Shown piece after piece: positions 25,355-34,784 of a stretch of DNA of 64,000 nucleotides (position 1 is its first letter; every line of letters starts with the position of its first letter). The DNA is taken from positions 4,419,001 to 4,483,000 of the forward strand of contig NZ_CP036498.1 of the NCBI RefSeq assembly GCF_018279705.1, in the 5' to 3' direction. Origin of the DNA: Tardiphaga alba (GTDB lineage: Bacteria > Pseudomonadota > Alphaproteobacteria > Rhizobiales > Xanthobacteraceae). Made by a program: the position numbers and the translations under genes. Below the pieces are notes generated by a model, which saw only the letters and a program-made list of their open reading frames with translations, was not told the origin of the DNA and did no database searches.

Positions 25355-27676
25355 TCACGCCGCTTTTGCGCTCCTGATCGCTTCCCACACCTTGATCGGC
25401 GACAGCGGCGTGTTCATCTGCGTCACGCCATAAGGCGCCAGCGCATCGAGCACGCCATTGACGACGCAAGGCGGACCGCCGATAGCACCGCTTTCACCGC
25501 AGCCCTTGGCCCCGATCGGATTGGTGACGCAGGGTGCGGATCCATCCAGCGTGACATTCATCCACGGCAGGTCGCCGGCGCGTGGAATGCAGTAGTCCTG
25601 ATAGGTCGCGGTGATGAGCTGGCCATCATCGTCATAGTGAACATTCTCGAACAGCGCCTGGCCGATCCCCTGCGCCACGCCGCCATGAATCTGGCCGGCC
25701 ACCAGCATCGGATTCACGGCCACGCCCACATCGTCCACCGTGGTGTAGCGGACGACGGTGGTGGTGCCGGTCTCCGGATCGATCTCGACCTCGCAGATAT
25801 GCGTGCCATTCGGCCAGCTCGGCGCATCCACTTCGCCGGTGGACTCCACGCTGAGCCCGGCACCGCCTTCAGCCTTGGCGATCTCGAACAGGCTGACGCG
25901 CTTGTCGGTGCCCACGACCGTGAGAAAGCCGTCGACATATTCGATGTCCTCGACCGCGGCTTCCATCATGTTCGACGCCTTTTCGCGCGCCTTCTTGATG
26001 AGATCCTGCGTGGACACCACCGCCGCGGTGCCGCCGACGAACAGCGAGCGCGAACCGACGCTGCCGAAGCCGAGTGCGGTGTCGGTGTCGCCCTGCTTCA
26101 CATCGATCTGGTTGATGTCGATGCCGAGCGATGTCGCCACCATCTGCGAATAGGCGGTCTGCAGACCCTGCCCCATCGCCATGGTGCCGGAATAGAGAAT
26201 GACGCGGCCATTCGCCGTCGCGGTCAGCGTCACCTTTTCGGAGTGGTTCCGGCCGCCGGTCCATTCGATATAGCTGGTCAGACCACGGCCATAGAGCATG
26301 CCGCGCTTCTTCGCCGCTTTCTTGCGGGCAGCGAAACCATCCCAGTCGGACAGTTCGGACGCGCGCTCCAGCATGTGTGCGAAAGCACCGCTGTCATACA
26401 CCTGGCCGACGGCGTTGGTGTACGGGAATTGCGTGGGCTTGATGTAGTTCACCTTGCGGATGGCGCGCGGATCCATGCCGATCTGACGTGCGGCGGCATC
26501 CATCAGACGCTCCATGATGAACACCGCTTCCGGACGCCCGGCGCCGCGATAGGCACCCACCGGCGCGGTGTTGGTCATCACCGCCTTGATCTCGTAATGC
26601 ACCTGCGGCACGTCATAGACGCTGGTCTGCACGAACGGCCCGAGCACCAGCGGAATGATCACGCCGGTGCCGGAGAGATAGGCGCCGGTGCCGCCGAGCG
26701 ATTTGACGCGATAGGCCTGGATGCGGCCCTTCGCGTCGAGCGCGAGTTCGGCCGTCGATGTCAGGTCACGACCATGGGTGCCGCCGACGAAATCGTCGGT
26801 ACGGTCGCCGCGCCAGCGGATCTTCTTGCCGAGCTTCACCGCCGCGTAAGCGACGATGCCGTCTTCGGGATAGAGGCTGGTCTTCTGGCCGAAGCCGCCG
26901 CCGATATCGCCGACGACGAGACGGATCGAATCCTTCGGACGCTTCAGGATTGCATCGGCGATGATGTCGCGCGTTGCCATCGGCGTCTGCGACTGCACAT
27001 GGACCGTGAGACGCCCGGTCTTTTTGTCGACCTCCGCAATCGTGCTGCGCGGCTCCATCGCCGAGGGCACGAGACTCTCACTGACGATATCGAGCGACAC
27101 CGTATGCTTGGCGCTGGCGAAGATCGCCTCGATCTTGGCGGCATCGCCATAGCTCATGGAGGCCGCGATATTGTCGGGCGCCTCCGGCCAGACGGCAGGC
27201 GCGCCGTCGGCAATGGCCGCACTGGGATCGACCACGGCCGGCAGCACGTCGTAATCGACCTCGACAGCCTCCGCGGCGAGTTGTGCAGCCGCGCGCGACG
27301 TCGCGATGATGGCAGCCACGCCTTCGCCGGCATAGCGCACGGCTTCATGGGCGAGCAGGCGCCGCGGCGGGAATTTCATTTCCGATCCGTCAGGCCGCTT
27401 GAAGATGTTGAGCGTGGGCAACGTACCGACATCGTCGGCCACGAGATCGGCGCCGGTGATGATGGCCTGCACGCCCGGCATCGCCTTGGCAGCCTCGACA
27501 TTCACACCGGTGATTTTGGCATGGGCATGCGGCGAGCGCAGCACATGCAGCCACAGCGCACCGTCTTCCGGCTTGTCGTCGATGAAGTGGCCCTGCCCGG
27601 TCAGAAGTCGCTGGTCTTCGAGGCGCTTGGGAGACAGTCCCGCGCCGAAACGCAGGTTGGCAGGCAGAATATTCAT
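25355..27676 (-). CDS. CoxL/xanthine dehydrogenase-family molybdopterin subunit (form II)
   Basis: 773 residues from ATG 27676 (the frame runs to 27898 but through a repeat). Aldehyde oxidase/xanthine dehydrogenase a/b hammerhead domain (about 20-135), then the molybdopterin-binding domains. The active-site motif AYRGAGR near residue 370 marks form II, not the AYxCSFR of true CO dehydrogenase. GCGESG near residue 730 carries the catalytic Glu. Normally this subunit pairs with an FAD (CoxM) and a 2Fe-2S (CoxS) subunit, but neither is nearby. The substrate could be an aldehyde, purine or other N-heterocycle. Confidence 0.87.
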   Translation of the reverse strand: MNILPANLRFGAGLSPKRLEDQRLLTGQGHFIDDKPEDGALWLHVLRSPHAHAKITGVNVEAAKAMPGVQAIITGADLVADDVGTLPTLNIFKRPDGSEMKFPPRRLLAHEAVRYAGEGVAAIIATSRAAAQLAAEAVEVDYDVLPAVVDPSAAIADGAPAVWPEAPDNIAASMSYGDAAKIEAIFASAKHTVSLDIVSESLVPSAMEPRSTIAEVDKKTGRLTVHVQSQTPMATRDIIADAILKRPKDSIRLVVGDIGGGFGQKTSLYPEDGIVAYAAVKLGKKIRWRGDRTDDFVGGTHGRDLTSTAELALDAKGRIQAYRVKSLGGTGAYLSGTGVIIPLVLGPFVQTSVYDVPQVHYEIKAVMTNTAPVGAYRGAGRPEAVFIMERLMDAAARQIGMDPRAIRKVNYIKPTQFPYTNAVGQVYDSGAFAHMLERASELSDWDGFAARKKAAKKRGMLYGRGLTSYIEWTGGRNHSEKVTLTATANGRVILYSGTMAMGQGLQTAYSQMVATSLGIDINQIDVKQGDTDTALGFGSVGSRSLFVGGTAAVVSTQDLIKKAREKASNMMEAAVEDIEYVDGFLTVVGTDKRVSLFEIAKAEGGAGLSVESTGEVDAPSWPNGTHICEVEIDPETGTTTVVRYTTVDDVGVAVNPMLVAGQIHGGVAQGIGQALFENVHYDDDGQLITATYQDYCIPRAGDLPWMNVTLDGSAPCVTNPIGAKGCGESGAIGGPPCVVNGVLDALAPYGVTQMNTPLSPIKVWEAIRSAKAA

Positions 27677-27803
27677 CAGACGTCCTTGGGTGGGCCGTTC
27701 GGGCGAGTTGGCCGGACCTTGCCCGAAAAAACGGTGCCAGCCAACCGCATTGCGGCAGGACAGAACGCACTGATTTGCATGCCGAATATTGTTACACTCG
27801 AAT

Positions 27804-27891
27804 GTAGGGCGAATGACCGCAGCGTAATCCGCCGCGAAGTCACCACCATGAATTCGGCCGGCGGATGACGGCTTCGCCTCATCCGCCCTAC
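27804..27891. repeat. palindromic intergenic element
   Basis: Arms gtagggcgaatg... and ...catccgccctac enclose about 88 bases, with an internal pair gcgtaatccgccg / cggcggatgacg. It lies between the coxL start and the stop of the DapA-family gene. Falsely open frames run through it. Confidence 0.75.
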
Positions 27892-27894
27892 GCC

Positions 27895-28770
27895 TCAATC
27901 CATCTCTGCCAGCACCCGCGCGATTACCTTGCGCTCGTCTGCAGTCAAGGCCGGCTGCGGCGGCACGGGATCGCCGACATCATAGCCCTGGATCACCAGC
28001 CCGGCCTTGATGCAGGCCGCGAGATTGTAGCGGGCGAAGGCCTCGTTGATGCCCCACAGCTTCCGCTGCAGCACCATGGCCTCGTCCCAGCGCTGCGCCT
28101 TGCACAGGTCATAAAGTCGCACGCTCTGCTTCGGTACCACGCAGGCCGGCCCGGCCATCCAGCCGACACCGCCGATCATCATCACCGCGGCCGGAATATG
28201 CGCCGATGCGGCGAATACGCTGAGCTTGTCGCCGCAGCGGTTGATGATCGACAGCAGCCGCCCGGTATTGGTCGAAGCATCCTTGATGTACTGGATCCGC
28301 GGATGCTCCGCGAGCCGCGCCACCACGTCCAGCGTCAGGTCCGAGCGCTGGAATTGCGGATTGGTGTAGATCACCACGGGAATGTCCACGGCATCGGCGA
28401 TGGCGCGGAAATAGGATTCGATCTGCGCGTCCTTCAGCGGAAAATAGGCTTCGAGAATGGCCAGGATGCCGTTGGCGCCGAGCTTCTGATACGACTTCGC
28501 CTGCGCCACCGCATCCGCCGTGGAGGTCGAGGCGACACCCGCCACCACCGGCACCCGCCCGTCTGCGGCATCGATGGTGGTCTGCACCACCGCCCTGCGC
28601 TGCTCGCGGTTGAGATAGGCGAATTCGCCGGTCGAGCCGAGCGGCGTCAATCCGTGCACGCCCGATGCGATGAGATCGTCGCACAGATGCGCGAGTACAT
28701 CGGTGCGGATGCGGCCTTCGCCATCGGTCGGCGACACGAGGTAAGGAAACACGCCGTAAAAATCGGCCAT
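27895..28770 (-). CDS. dihydrodipicolinate synthase family lyase
   Basis: 291-residue TIM-barrel aldolase/lyase. The Schiff-base lysine is K163 (YIKDAS) and the partner tyrosine Y135 (IYTNP); GSTGEF at 45-50 is the family's carboxylate-binding loop. It is too divergent and out of context to be DapA itself. Relatives act on 2-keto acids, N-acetylneuraminate or 5-keto-4-deoxyglucarate. It lies four bases from the ureide amidohydrolase stop and is probably in the same transcript. Confidence 0.83.
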   Translation of the reverse strand: MADFYGVFPYLVSPTDGEGRIRTDVLAHLCDDLIASGVHGLTPLGSTGEFAYLNREQRRAVVQTTIDAADGRVPVVAGVASTSTADAVAQAKSYQKLGANGILAILEAYFPLKDAQIESYFRAIADAVDIPVVIYTNPQFQRSDLTLDVVARLAEHPRIQYIKDASTNTGRLLSIINRCGDKLSVFAASAHIPAAVMMIGGVGWMAGPACVVPKQSVRLYDLCKAQRWDEAMVLQRKLWGINEAFARYNLAACIKAGLVIQGYDVGDPVPPQPALTADERKVIARVLAEMD

Positions 28771-28773
28771 CGA

Positions 28774-30041
28774 TTATGCTTTCGGTTTGAAATGCTCGAT
28801 CACGCGCAGCAAAACGCGCGCGCCCGCATCGACATCGGCCGCCTCCACATGTTCTGCGGGATTATGACTGACGCCGCCGCGACATCGCACGAATAACATC
28901 GCGACATCGGTGATGTCGATCATCGCCATGCCGTCATGTCCGGCGCCGCTCGGCAATTCGAACACGCGCAAGCCTTCGGCCGCGATCGCCGCACCGATCT
29001 GCTGCTGCAGCCATGGCGCACAGGGCGCCGTGCGATTCTCATGGGTGACATTGATCTGCAAATCGAGGCTGCGCTGTTTCGCGATGGTCTCGATATCGCG
29101 CACGATATCGGTCACCGCCATCTTGCGATAGGAATCCTTGGGCGCGCGGATATCCAGCGTGAACGACACCAGTCCCGGAATCACATTGGTCGCGCCCGGC
29201 ATCGCATTGATATAGCCGACGGTGCCGACCAGCCCGCCGCGATCGCTGCGGCAGAATTCCTCCACCGCCAGAATGCACTCGGCAGCCCCCGTCAGCGCAT
29301 CGCGCCGCATCGCCATCGGCACGGTGCCGGCATGGCCGGCGGTGCCGTGCAGTTCGACCGCCAGTCGCGTTGCGCCGGCAATGGCGGTGACGACGCCGAC
29401 TGGCAGCTTTTGCGCCTCCAGCACCGGCCCTGTTCGATATGCAATTCGAGATAGGCCAGCACCTCGGCCGGCGCGCGGGCGGCAGCGCCGATGTGATCGG
29501 GGTCGAGGCCGAAGCGCTCCATCGCCTCGCGCATGGAAACGCCGTCATGGTCGCGGCTTGCCAGCGCACTCTCGACGAAGGTGCCGGCCACCGCACGGCT
29601 GCCCAGCAGCGTCGAGGCGAAGCGCGTGCCCTCCTCATCCGCGAAAGCGACGATCTCGACCGCAAAGGGCAAGCGCAGATCGCGGCGATGGAGATCGCCG
29701 ACACAGGCGATCGCGGTGATGACGCCGAGCGGTCCGTCCCATTTGCCGGCATCGCGCACGGTGTCGTAATGCGAGCCCAGCATCAGGCAGGGCGCGCCGG
29801 GCCTGGTGCCCTCATAGCGCCCGCACACATTGCCGATGGCATCGACCCGCGCGACCATGCCGGCGGCACGCATCCAGTGCAGCAGCAAATCAGCAGCCGC
29901 GCGATGCTCCTTCGACAGGAACACCCGCGTGAGATTATCCGGCGTCTCGGAGATCGCGGCGAGTTCGTCGATCCGGCCGACGATCTCGCGGCCCAGCGAG
30001 CCATCGTCGTTATGATTGTGTTCCATCACCATCCCGGTCAC
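28774..30041 (-). pseudogene. allantoate amidohydrolase-like M20 amidase, frameshifted
   Basis: Hydantoinase/carbamoylase-family zinc amidase in two overlapping frames. The N-terminal part (29292-30041) carries GSHYDTV, DEEGTRF and LELHIEQG. The C-terminal part (to 28774) carries the dimerisation domain and SGAGHDGMA. The junction at 29426-29427 reads ...HIEQGRCW; restoring one base in the GG run gives HIEQGPVLEA and a single open protein of about 420 residues. With urate oxidase and HIU/OHCU genes beside it, allantoate breakdown is the likely role. It is either a recent mutation or a sequence error. Confidence 0.75.
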
Positions 30042-30100
30042 TCAATCTGCACTGCACCGTAGCAGATTTAGCGGCCCCACTGGCAAGAGCTGCGACTCCT

Positions 30101-30343
30101 AACCTCTCCCCGCTCTTTGCGGGGAGAGGTCGACCGGCCTTTCGATGCGAAGCATCGATGGGCCGGGCGGGCGAGGGGCATGGCACGCGGCCTCATCCAG
30201 ACTCGGACCATCGGATCGGCATTGCCGCCGTGAAGCGCGCGTTATCGACCCGAGGGAGCTTTGATAGGGCGAGCCGCCTGCCCCGCCCCTCACCCGCCGC
30301 GAAGACGCGGCGACCTCTCCCCGTAAAAGAACGGGGAGAGGTT
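30101..30343. repeat. 243-base inverted-repeat element
   Basis: Bounded by aacctctccccg and its exact complement cggggagaggtt. Within are further complementary stretches (for example gcgaggggc near 30172 and gcccctcacccgc near 30288). It fills most of the 320-base gap between the amidase and the urate oxidase genes. No gene is supported here. Confidence 0.7.
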
Positions 30344-30361
30344 AAGAAACGAGCGCCTGAA

Positions 30362-31201
30362 CTACCCCCGCCCCACCGTGCATTCGATCTGGCCGTGCGG
30401 CTCCTCGGTCGGCAGGAACACGTCGTTATTGTTGTCGAGCCCGAAGGCCGACAGGTTGAGCGGGATGAAATGCAGGTTCGGGCAGGCCATGCTGATCTCG
30501 GAAATCTCCGGCACGGCCGCGAGCGCCTTCTCGCCCATGCGATAAAGGCTGTTCTGCACGCTCGGACTATAGGTGGTCGCGAATTCGCGCAGCAGCACGT
30601 CGAGGATCTTCGCATTGGTCGCGGCATAGTCTATGGGCTTGCCCGACCATGCCCAGGACGCCACCATCGAGGTCGCGCAGATGCGGTCATTGGTCGGCTG
30701 AATGGTCGAATACTGGTCGGTGTAGTAGCCCTCCCAGCCGGACTGGGTGGACTTCATGAAGGTGAAAGTATCGAGCCCCGACCGCATGGTCACGCCGCTG
30801 CGGGTCGCGACGAGCTCGACGAACGGCTTGCCGTTGTCGTCGCGGATGAAACTGTGCGGATGCGGCACGCCGTCGATGGACAGCCGGGCCCATTTGGTCT
30901 CATGCGCCGTGATGCTCACCGACACCACCTGCGGATAGAGATCGAGAAACCGCCTGGCCAGCACCTCGCAGAACGGCTCGGTCTGTAGTCCGGTATTCTC
31001 GCGGGCCACCACATTGACGATATTCTTCATCGTGTCGGTGGAGGTCGATGTGGCGTTGTCGCCATCGGTAAAGGCGCGGCCGAAATCGCCTTCCAGCATC
31101 ACTTTCAGGCTGAGCTGGCTGACCTCCTGCTTGTCGCCGTCGCGATGGACGCGCATGATACGGACCCGGCCTTTACCGTAGCGGTTCTTGATGAGCGGCA
31201 C
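30362..31201 (-). CDS. urate oxidase (uricase)
   Basis: 279 residues; cofactor-independent oxidation of urate to 5-hydroxyisourate. Two T-fold repeats: NRYGKGRVRIMRVHRDG near the N-terminus holds the catalytic Lys, NATSTSTDTMKN the Thr and the partner segment HFIPLNLSAFGLDNNNDVF the C-terminal half. The start is a GTG at 31201 with GGAG seven bases upstream; an in-frame ATG at 31240 lacks a good ribosome site. Its product is the substrate of the HIU hydrolase encoded at 32925. Confidence 0.9.
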   Translation of the reverse strand: MPLIKNRYGKGRVRIMRVHRDGDKQEVSQLSLKVMLEGDFGRAFTDGDNATSTSTDTMKNIVNVVARENTGLQTEPFCEVLARRFLDLYPQVVSVSITAHETKWARLSIDGVPHPHSFIRDDNGKPFVELVATRSGVTMRSGLDTFTFMKSTQSGWEGYYTDQYSTIQPTNDRICATSMVASWAWSGKPIDYAATNAKILDVLLREFATTYSPSVQNSLYRMGEKALAAVPEISEISMACPNLHFIPLNLSAFGLDNNNDVFLPTEEPHGQIECTVGRG

Positions 31202-31391
31202 GCGCAATCTCCAAAAGCTGGTGACCGGCGAGCGGACCATCCGATCGCCGTCAGTTCCGTTGCTCCATTTCGAGCAACCTTCGTGCCACGGGTCAACAAG
31301 CAGAGGGCCGATCCGCCCTGCTCTGGCACGCCGTTTGAATCTCTCAGGGATAATGCCATCGAATTTCATCACGTGAGCAAGGGCCAGATCA

Positions 31392-32784
31392 ATGACGACG
31401 ACCGTCCATCCCGTCGACGAAGTCCTTCCCACACCGCGGCTGCTGGCGCTGGGCCTGCAGCATGTGCTGGTGATGTATGCCGGCGCCGTCGCCGTCCCGC
31501 TGATCATCGGCCGCGCGCTGAAACTACCGCCGCAGGATGTCGCCTATCTGATCTCGGCCGACCTGTTCGCCTGCGGTATCGTCACGCTGGTGCAGTGTCT
31601 CGGCTTCCCCGGTGTCGGCATCCGCCTGCCGGTGATGATGGGCGTCACCTTCGCCTCGGTCGGTCCGATGCTGTCCATGGCAGCGGCGCCGGAAATCGGC
31701 CTGCTCGGCATTTATGGCTCCGTCATTTCTGCCGGAATCTTCGGCATCATTGTCGCGCCTTTCATCAGTCGGCTGCTGCCGTTGTTCCCCCGGTGGTCAC
31801 CGGCACCATCATCATGGTGATCGGCATCTCGCTGATGCGCGTCGGCATCAACTGGGCGGGTGGCGGAATACCAACATTCACCAAGATGATCGACGGCATC
31901 CCGCATAGCTATCCGAACCCCAATTACGGCCAGCTGCAGGGCCTCGGCATCGCGCTATTCGTGCTGCTGGTGATCCTGGCGCTGATCAAATGGGGCAAGG
32001 GTTTTATCGCCAATGTCTCGGTGCTGCTCGGCATCATCGCCGGCGCGGTGCTCGCCAGCGCGCTGGGCGTCATGCATTTCGACAAGGTCGCCGCCGCCCC
32101 TGGGGCGACGTCGTCATCCCGTTCCATTTCGGCATGCCGCAATTCCATCTCATCCCCATCATCACCATGTGCATCGTGATGGTGGTGGTCATGATCGAGT
32201 CGCTCGGCATGTTCCTCGCGCTCGGCGAACTCACCGGCAAGAAGGTCGATCGCGACGACCTCACCCGCGGCCTGCGCGCTGATGGCGTCGGCACGCTGGT
32301 CGGCGGCATCTTCAACACCTTCCCCTATACGTCCTTCTCGCAGAATGTCGGCCTGGTCGGCGTTACCGGCGTGCGCTCGCGCTGGGTGACGGTGGCGGGC
32401 GGCGCCATCATGCTGCTGCTCGGCCTGTTGCCGAAGATGGCGGCGCTGGTGGAAGCCGTGCCGCTGGTCGTGCTCGGCGGCGCCGGCCTCGTGATGTTCG
32501 GCATGGTGGCCGCCACCGGCGCCCGCATCCTCACGGCCGTCGATTTCAAGACCAACACCTACAATCTCTTCATCGTCGCCATCTCGGTCGGCTTCGGCAT
32601 GATCCCGCTGGTGGCGCCGAACTTCTTCAAGGCCCTGCCCCACGACCTGCATCCGTTGCTGGAGTCCGGCATCCTGCTCTCGGCCCTGGTGGCCGTGGTG
32701 CTGAATGCGTTCTTCAACGGCTTGGGAAGCGCGGAGACTGCGAAGGCGGAAGCCGCAGGAGCTGCTGCCGCAGCGACGCATTGA
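31392..32784 (+). pseudogene. NCS2 xanthine/uric acid permease, two frameshifts
   Basis: Nucleobase:cation symporter-2 family, divergent from urate oxidase. The protein reads in three successive frames: 31392 to about 31787, then to about 32097, then to 32784. Restoring one C in the run 31787-31791 gives LLPLFPPVVTGTII, and one C in 32097-32100 gives AAPWGDVVIPFHFG. This yields one continuous protein of about 464 residues with about 12-14 membrane helices. It would import urate, xanthine or uracil. Both changes are single-base losses in C runs. Confidence 0.8.
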
Positions 32785-32807
32785 GATTGGACGCTGCCCT
32801 TGCTGAC

Positions 32808-32952
32808 CCTCCCCTGCATGGGGAGGGTCGACGGGCGCGCAGCGCACGGCGGGTGGGGTGAAACCACAAGCGACGGCGTTTGCGGCTTCACCCACCCCGT
32901 CTCGCATCATGCTTCGCATGCTGCTCACCGACCCTCCCCTTCAGGGGAGGGT
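32808..32952. repeat. dispersed repeat, diverged copy
   Basis: Outer arms ccctccccttcagggg-type at both ends, with gggtgggg and ccaccccgtctcgcatc inside. It is related in plan to the copy at 23950 but with different inner sequence. It overlaps the apparent 3' end of the uraD-uraH gene. Confidence 0.65.
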
Positions 32953-33845
32953 AAGCATCTAGCTTCCCGATAGGTCCCATAGCTCCACGGCGTCACCAGC
33001 AGCGGCACGTGGAGATGGCCTTCCGGCTCAAAGACCGAGAAGCGCAGCGGGATCTCATCGAGAAATGGCGGGTCCGACATCGCCACCTTGCGTGATGCAA
33101 AGTAGCCCCCGACCTTGAAAGTGAGCTCATAGCGCCCGATCGGCACCGGCCGGCCACCGATCAGCGGCACGTCGGTGCGGCCGTCGTGATTGGTCACGGT
33201 GCGCGCAATCACCCGGCTTGCGCCCAGCGCCGACAGTTCGACCAGCTCGACCTCGACGCCCTCGGCCGGCCGACCGCCATGGGTGTCGAGCACATGGGTC
33301 GAGAGCCGGCCATGCACCTTGAGCGGATTGTCGCCTTTCACCAGCAGATCGGTGCGCAGCGCCGCGATCCGGCAGATCTCGCCGATCGAGACCGCGATCT
33401 CGGTCTTCTTGTCATTTGGCAGGCGCTTTTCGAAATCGCGCAGGATTGAATCCTTGGTGTGCCGCCGGACACAGACGATGTAGGGAAACCCAAATTTCTT
33501 TCGATAGGCGGTGTTCGCCCGGTCGAAGGCCTCATATTCGGCATCCGACAGACGATCGAGCCCGACGCTGTTCTGCTCGGCATTCGATTCCGCCGTCAGC
33601 TGATCGCCGCGCTGGGTCTTGTCCGCGAGATCGGGATGCGCCTTGATCAGCGCGAGCCGCTGGTCGGCCGACGCCACCGCCACCACCAGGCGCATCGCCT
33701 CGAACATCTCGCTGACGCCGAAGAACGGCCTGCGCTCGGCCACCTCCGCCGCAATCCACGGCGAGTATTCGAAAATATTGGCGAGAGCCGCGACGAAGTC
33801 CGCTTTGCTGCATGAATTGAGGTGCGCGAGCGTCGTCCCGGTCAT
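32925..33845 (-). CDS. uraD/uraH: OHCU decarboxylase - hydroxyisourate hydrolase fusion
   Basis: 306 residues as read. An OHCU decarboxylase domain (about 8-168, with AHPDLADK holding the catalytic His) is fused to a transthyretin-like HIU hydrolase domain (about 175-293). It converts the urate oxidase product through OHCU to S-allantoin. The family's C-terminal YRGS is missing: the frame reads TYREAR and runs into a repeat. One extra base in the CCC run at 32966-32968 would restore YRGS followed at once by a stop at 32959-32961. The fusion is known in other alphaproteobacteria. Confidence 0.88.
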   Translation of the reverse strand: MTGTTLAHLNSCSKADFVAALANIFEYSPWIAAEVAERRPFFGVSEMFEAMRLVVAVASADQRLALIKAHPDLADKTQRGDQLTAESNAEQNSVGLDRLSDAEYEAFDRANTAYRKKFGFPYIVCVRRHTKDSILRDFEKRLPNDKKTEIAVSIGEICRIAALRTDLLVKGDNPLKVHGRLSTHVLDTHGGRPAEGVEVELVELSALGASRVIARTVTNHDGRTDVPLIGGRPVPIGRYELTFKVGGYFASRKVAMSDPPFLDEIPLRFSVFEPEGHLHVPLLVTPWSYGTYREARCLPSPEGEGR

Positions 33846-33854
33846 GCCTGTGTC

Positions 33855-34784
33855 CTATCCGATAGCGCGGGCATCCGCCGCGAGATGTTTGAGATGCGCG
33901 TGCCAGTGTTCGGCAATGGCCAGCCGTGTCGGCACCCAGACTTTTTCATGGCTGGTGATGTAGTCGAGGAACCGCATCAGCGACGCCGCGCGGCCGGGCC
34001 GTCCGACCAGGCGGCAATGCAGGCCCACCGTCATCATCTTCGGCGCCAATGCTCCTTCCGCATAGAGCACATCGAACGCGTCCTTCAGATAGGAGAAGAA
34101 CTGCTCGCCATTGCTGAACCCCTGCGGATTGGTGAAGCGCATGTCATTGGCATCGAGCGAATAGGGAATGATCAGCTGTGGCTCCTGCGGTCCCTTGATC
34201 CAGTAAGGCAGATCGTCGGCATAGCTGTCGCTGAGATATTTGAAGCCGCCGGCCTCCATCAGCAGGCGCAGCGTGTTGATGGAGCTGCGGCCGGTGTACC
34301 AGCCCGTCGGCCGCGATCCCACAGCCTCCGTATGCACGCGGATCGCCTCGGCGATCTCGTGGCGCTCCTCGGGCTCCGACATGTCCTTGTGTTCGATCCA
34401 TTTCAGGCTGTGGCTGGCGATATCCCAACCCGCTTCCTGCATGGCGGCGACGATCTCCGGATTGCGTTGCAATGCTGTCGCCACGCCGAACACCGTGGTC
34501 GGCAGCCCGCGTTCGCCGAACATGCGAAACAGCCGCCAGAAACCGGCGCGCGAACCATATTCGAACATGCTCTCGATATTGGCATGGCGCTGGCCCGGCC
34601 ATGGCTGCGCGCCCAGCACGTCGGACAGAAACGCTTCCGACGCGCGATCGCCATGCAGGATATTGTTCTCGCCGCCTTCCTCGAAATTGACGACGAATTG
34701 CACGGCCACGCGCGCGCCGCCCGGCCATTTCGGATCGGGCGGATTGCGGCCATAGCCGCGGAGATCGCGCGGATAGTCGGTCAT
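33855..34784 (-). CDS. puuE: allantoinase PuuE (polysaccharide deacetylase fold)
   Basis: 309 residues, NodB-like fold lacking a signal peptide. The segments VNFEEGGENNILHGD and HSLKWIEHKDM mark the PuuE type, which hydrolyses allantoin to allantoate without the amidohydrolase-type metal site. The start at 34784 overlaps the stop of the DUF3830 gene (TGATG); a longer frame to 34823 would run inside that gene. It lies nine bases before uraD-uraH, so the two form one operon for urate-to-allantoate conversion. Confidence 0.88.
   Translation of the reverse strand: MTDYPRDLRGYGRNPPDPKWPGGARVAVQFVVNFEEGGENNILHGDRASEAFLSDVLGAQPWPGQRHANIESMFEYGSRAGFWRLFRMFGERGLPTTVFGVATALQRNPEIVAAMQEAGWDIASHSLKWIEHKDMSEPEERHEIAEAIRVHTEAVGSRPTGWYTGRSSINTLRLLMEAGGFKYLSDSYADDLPYWIKGPQEPQLIIPYSLDANDMRFTNPQGFSNGEQFFSYLKDAFDVLYAEGALAPKMMTVGLHCRLVGRPGRAASLMRFLDYITSHEKVWVPTRLAIAEHWHAHLKHLAADARAIG

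Noticed and set aside
25637..27868. 743-residue open frame antisense to the CoxL gene
   Set aside because: Composition is His/Arg/Gly-rich with no domain. It mirrors a well-supported gene on the other strand and arises from GC bias at third positions.
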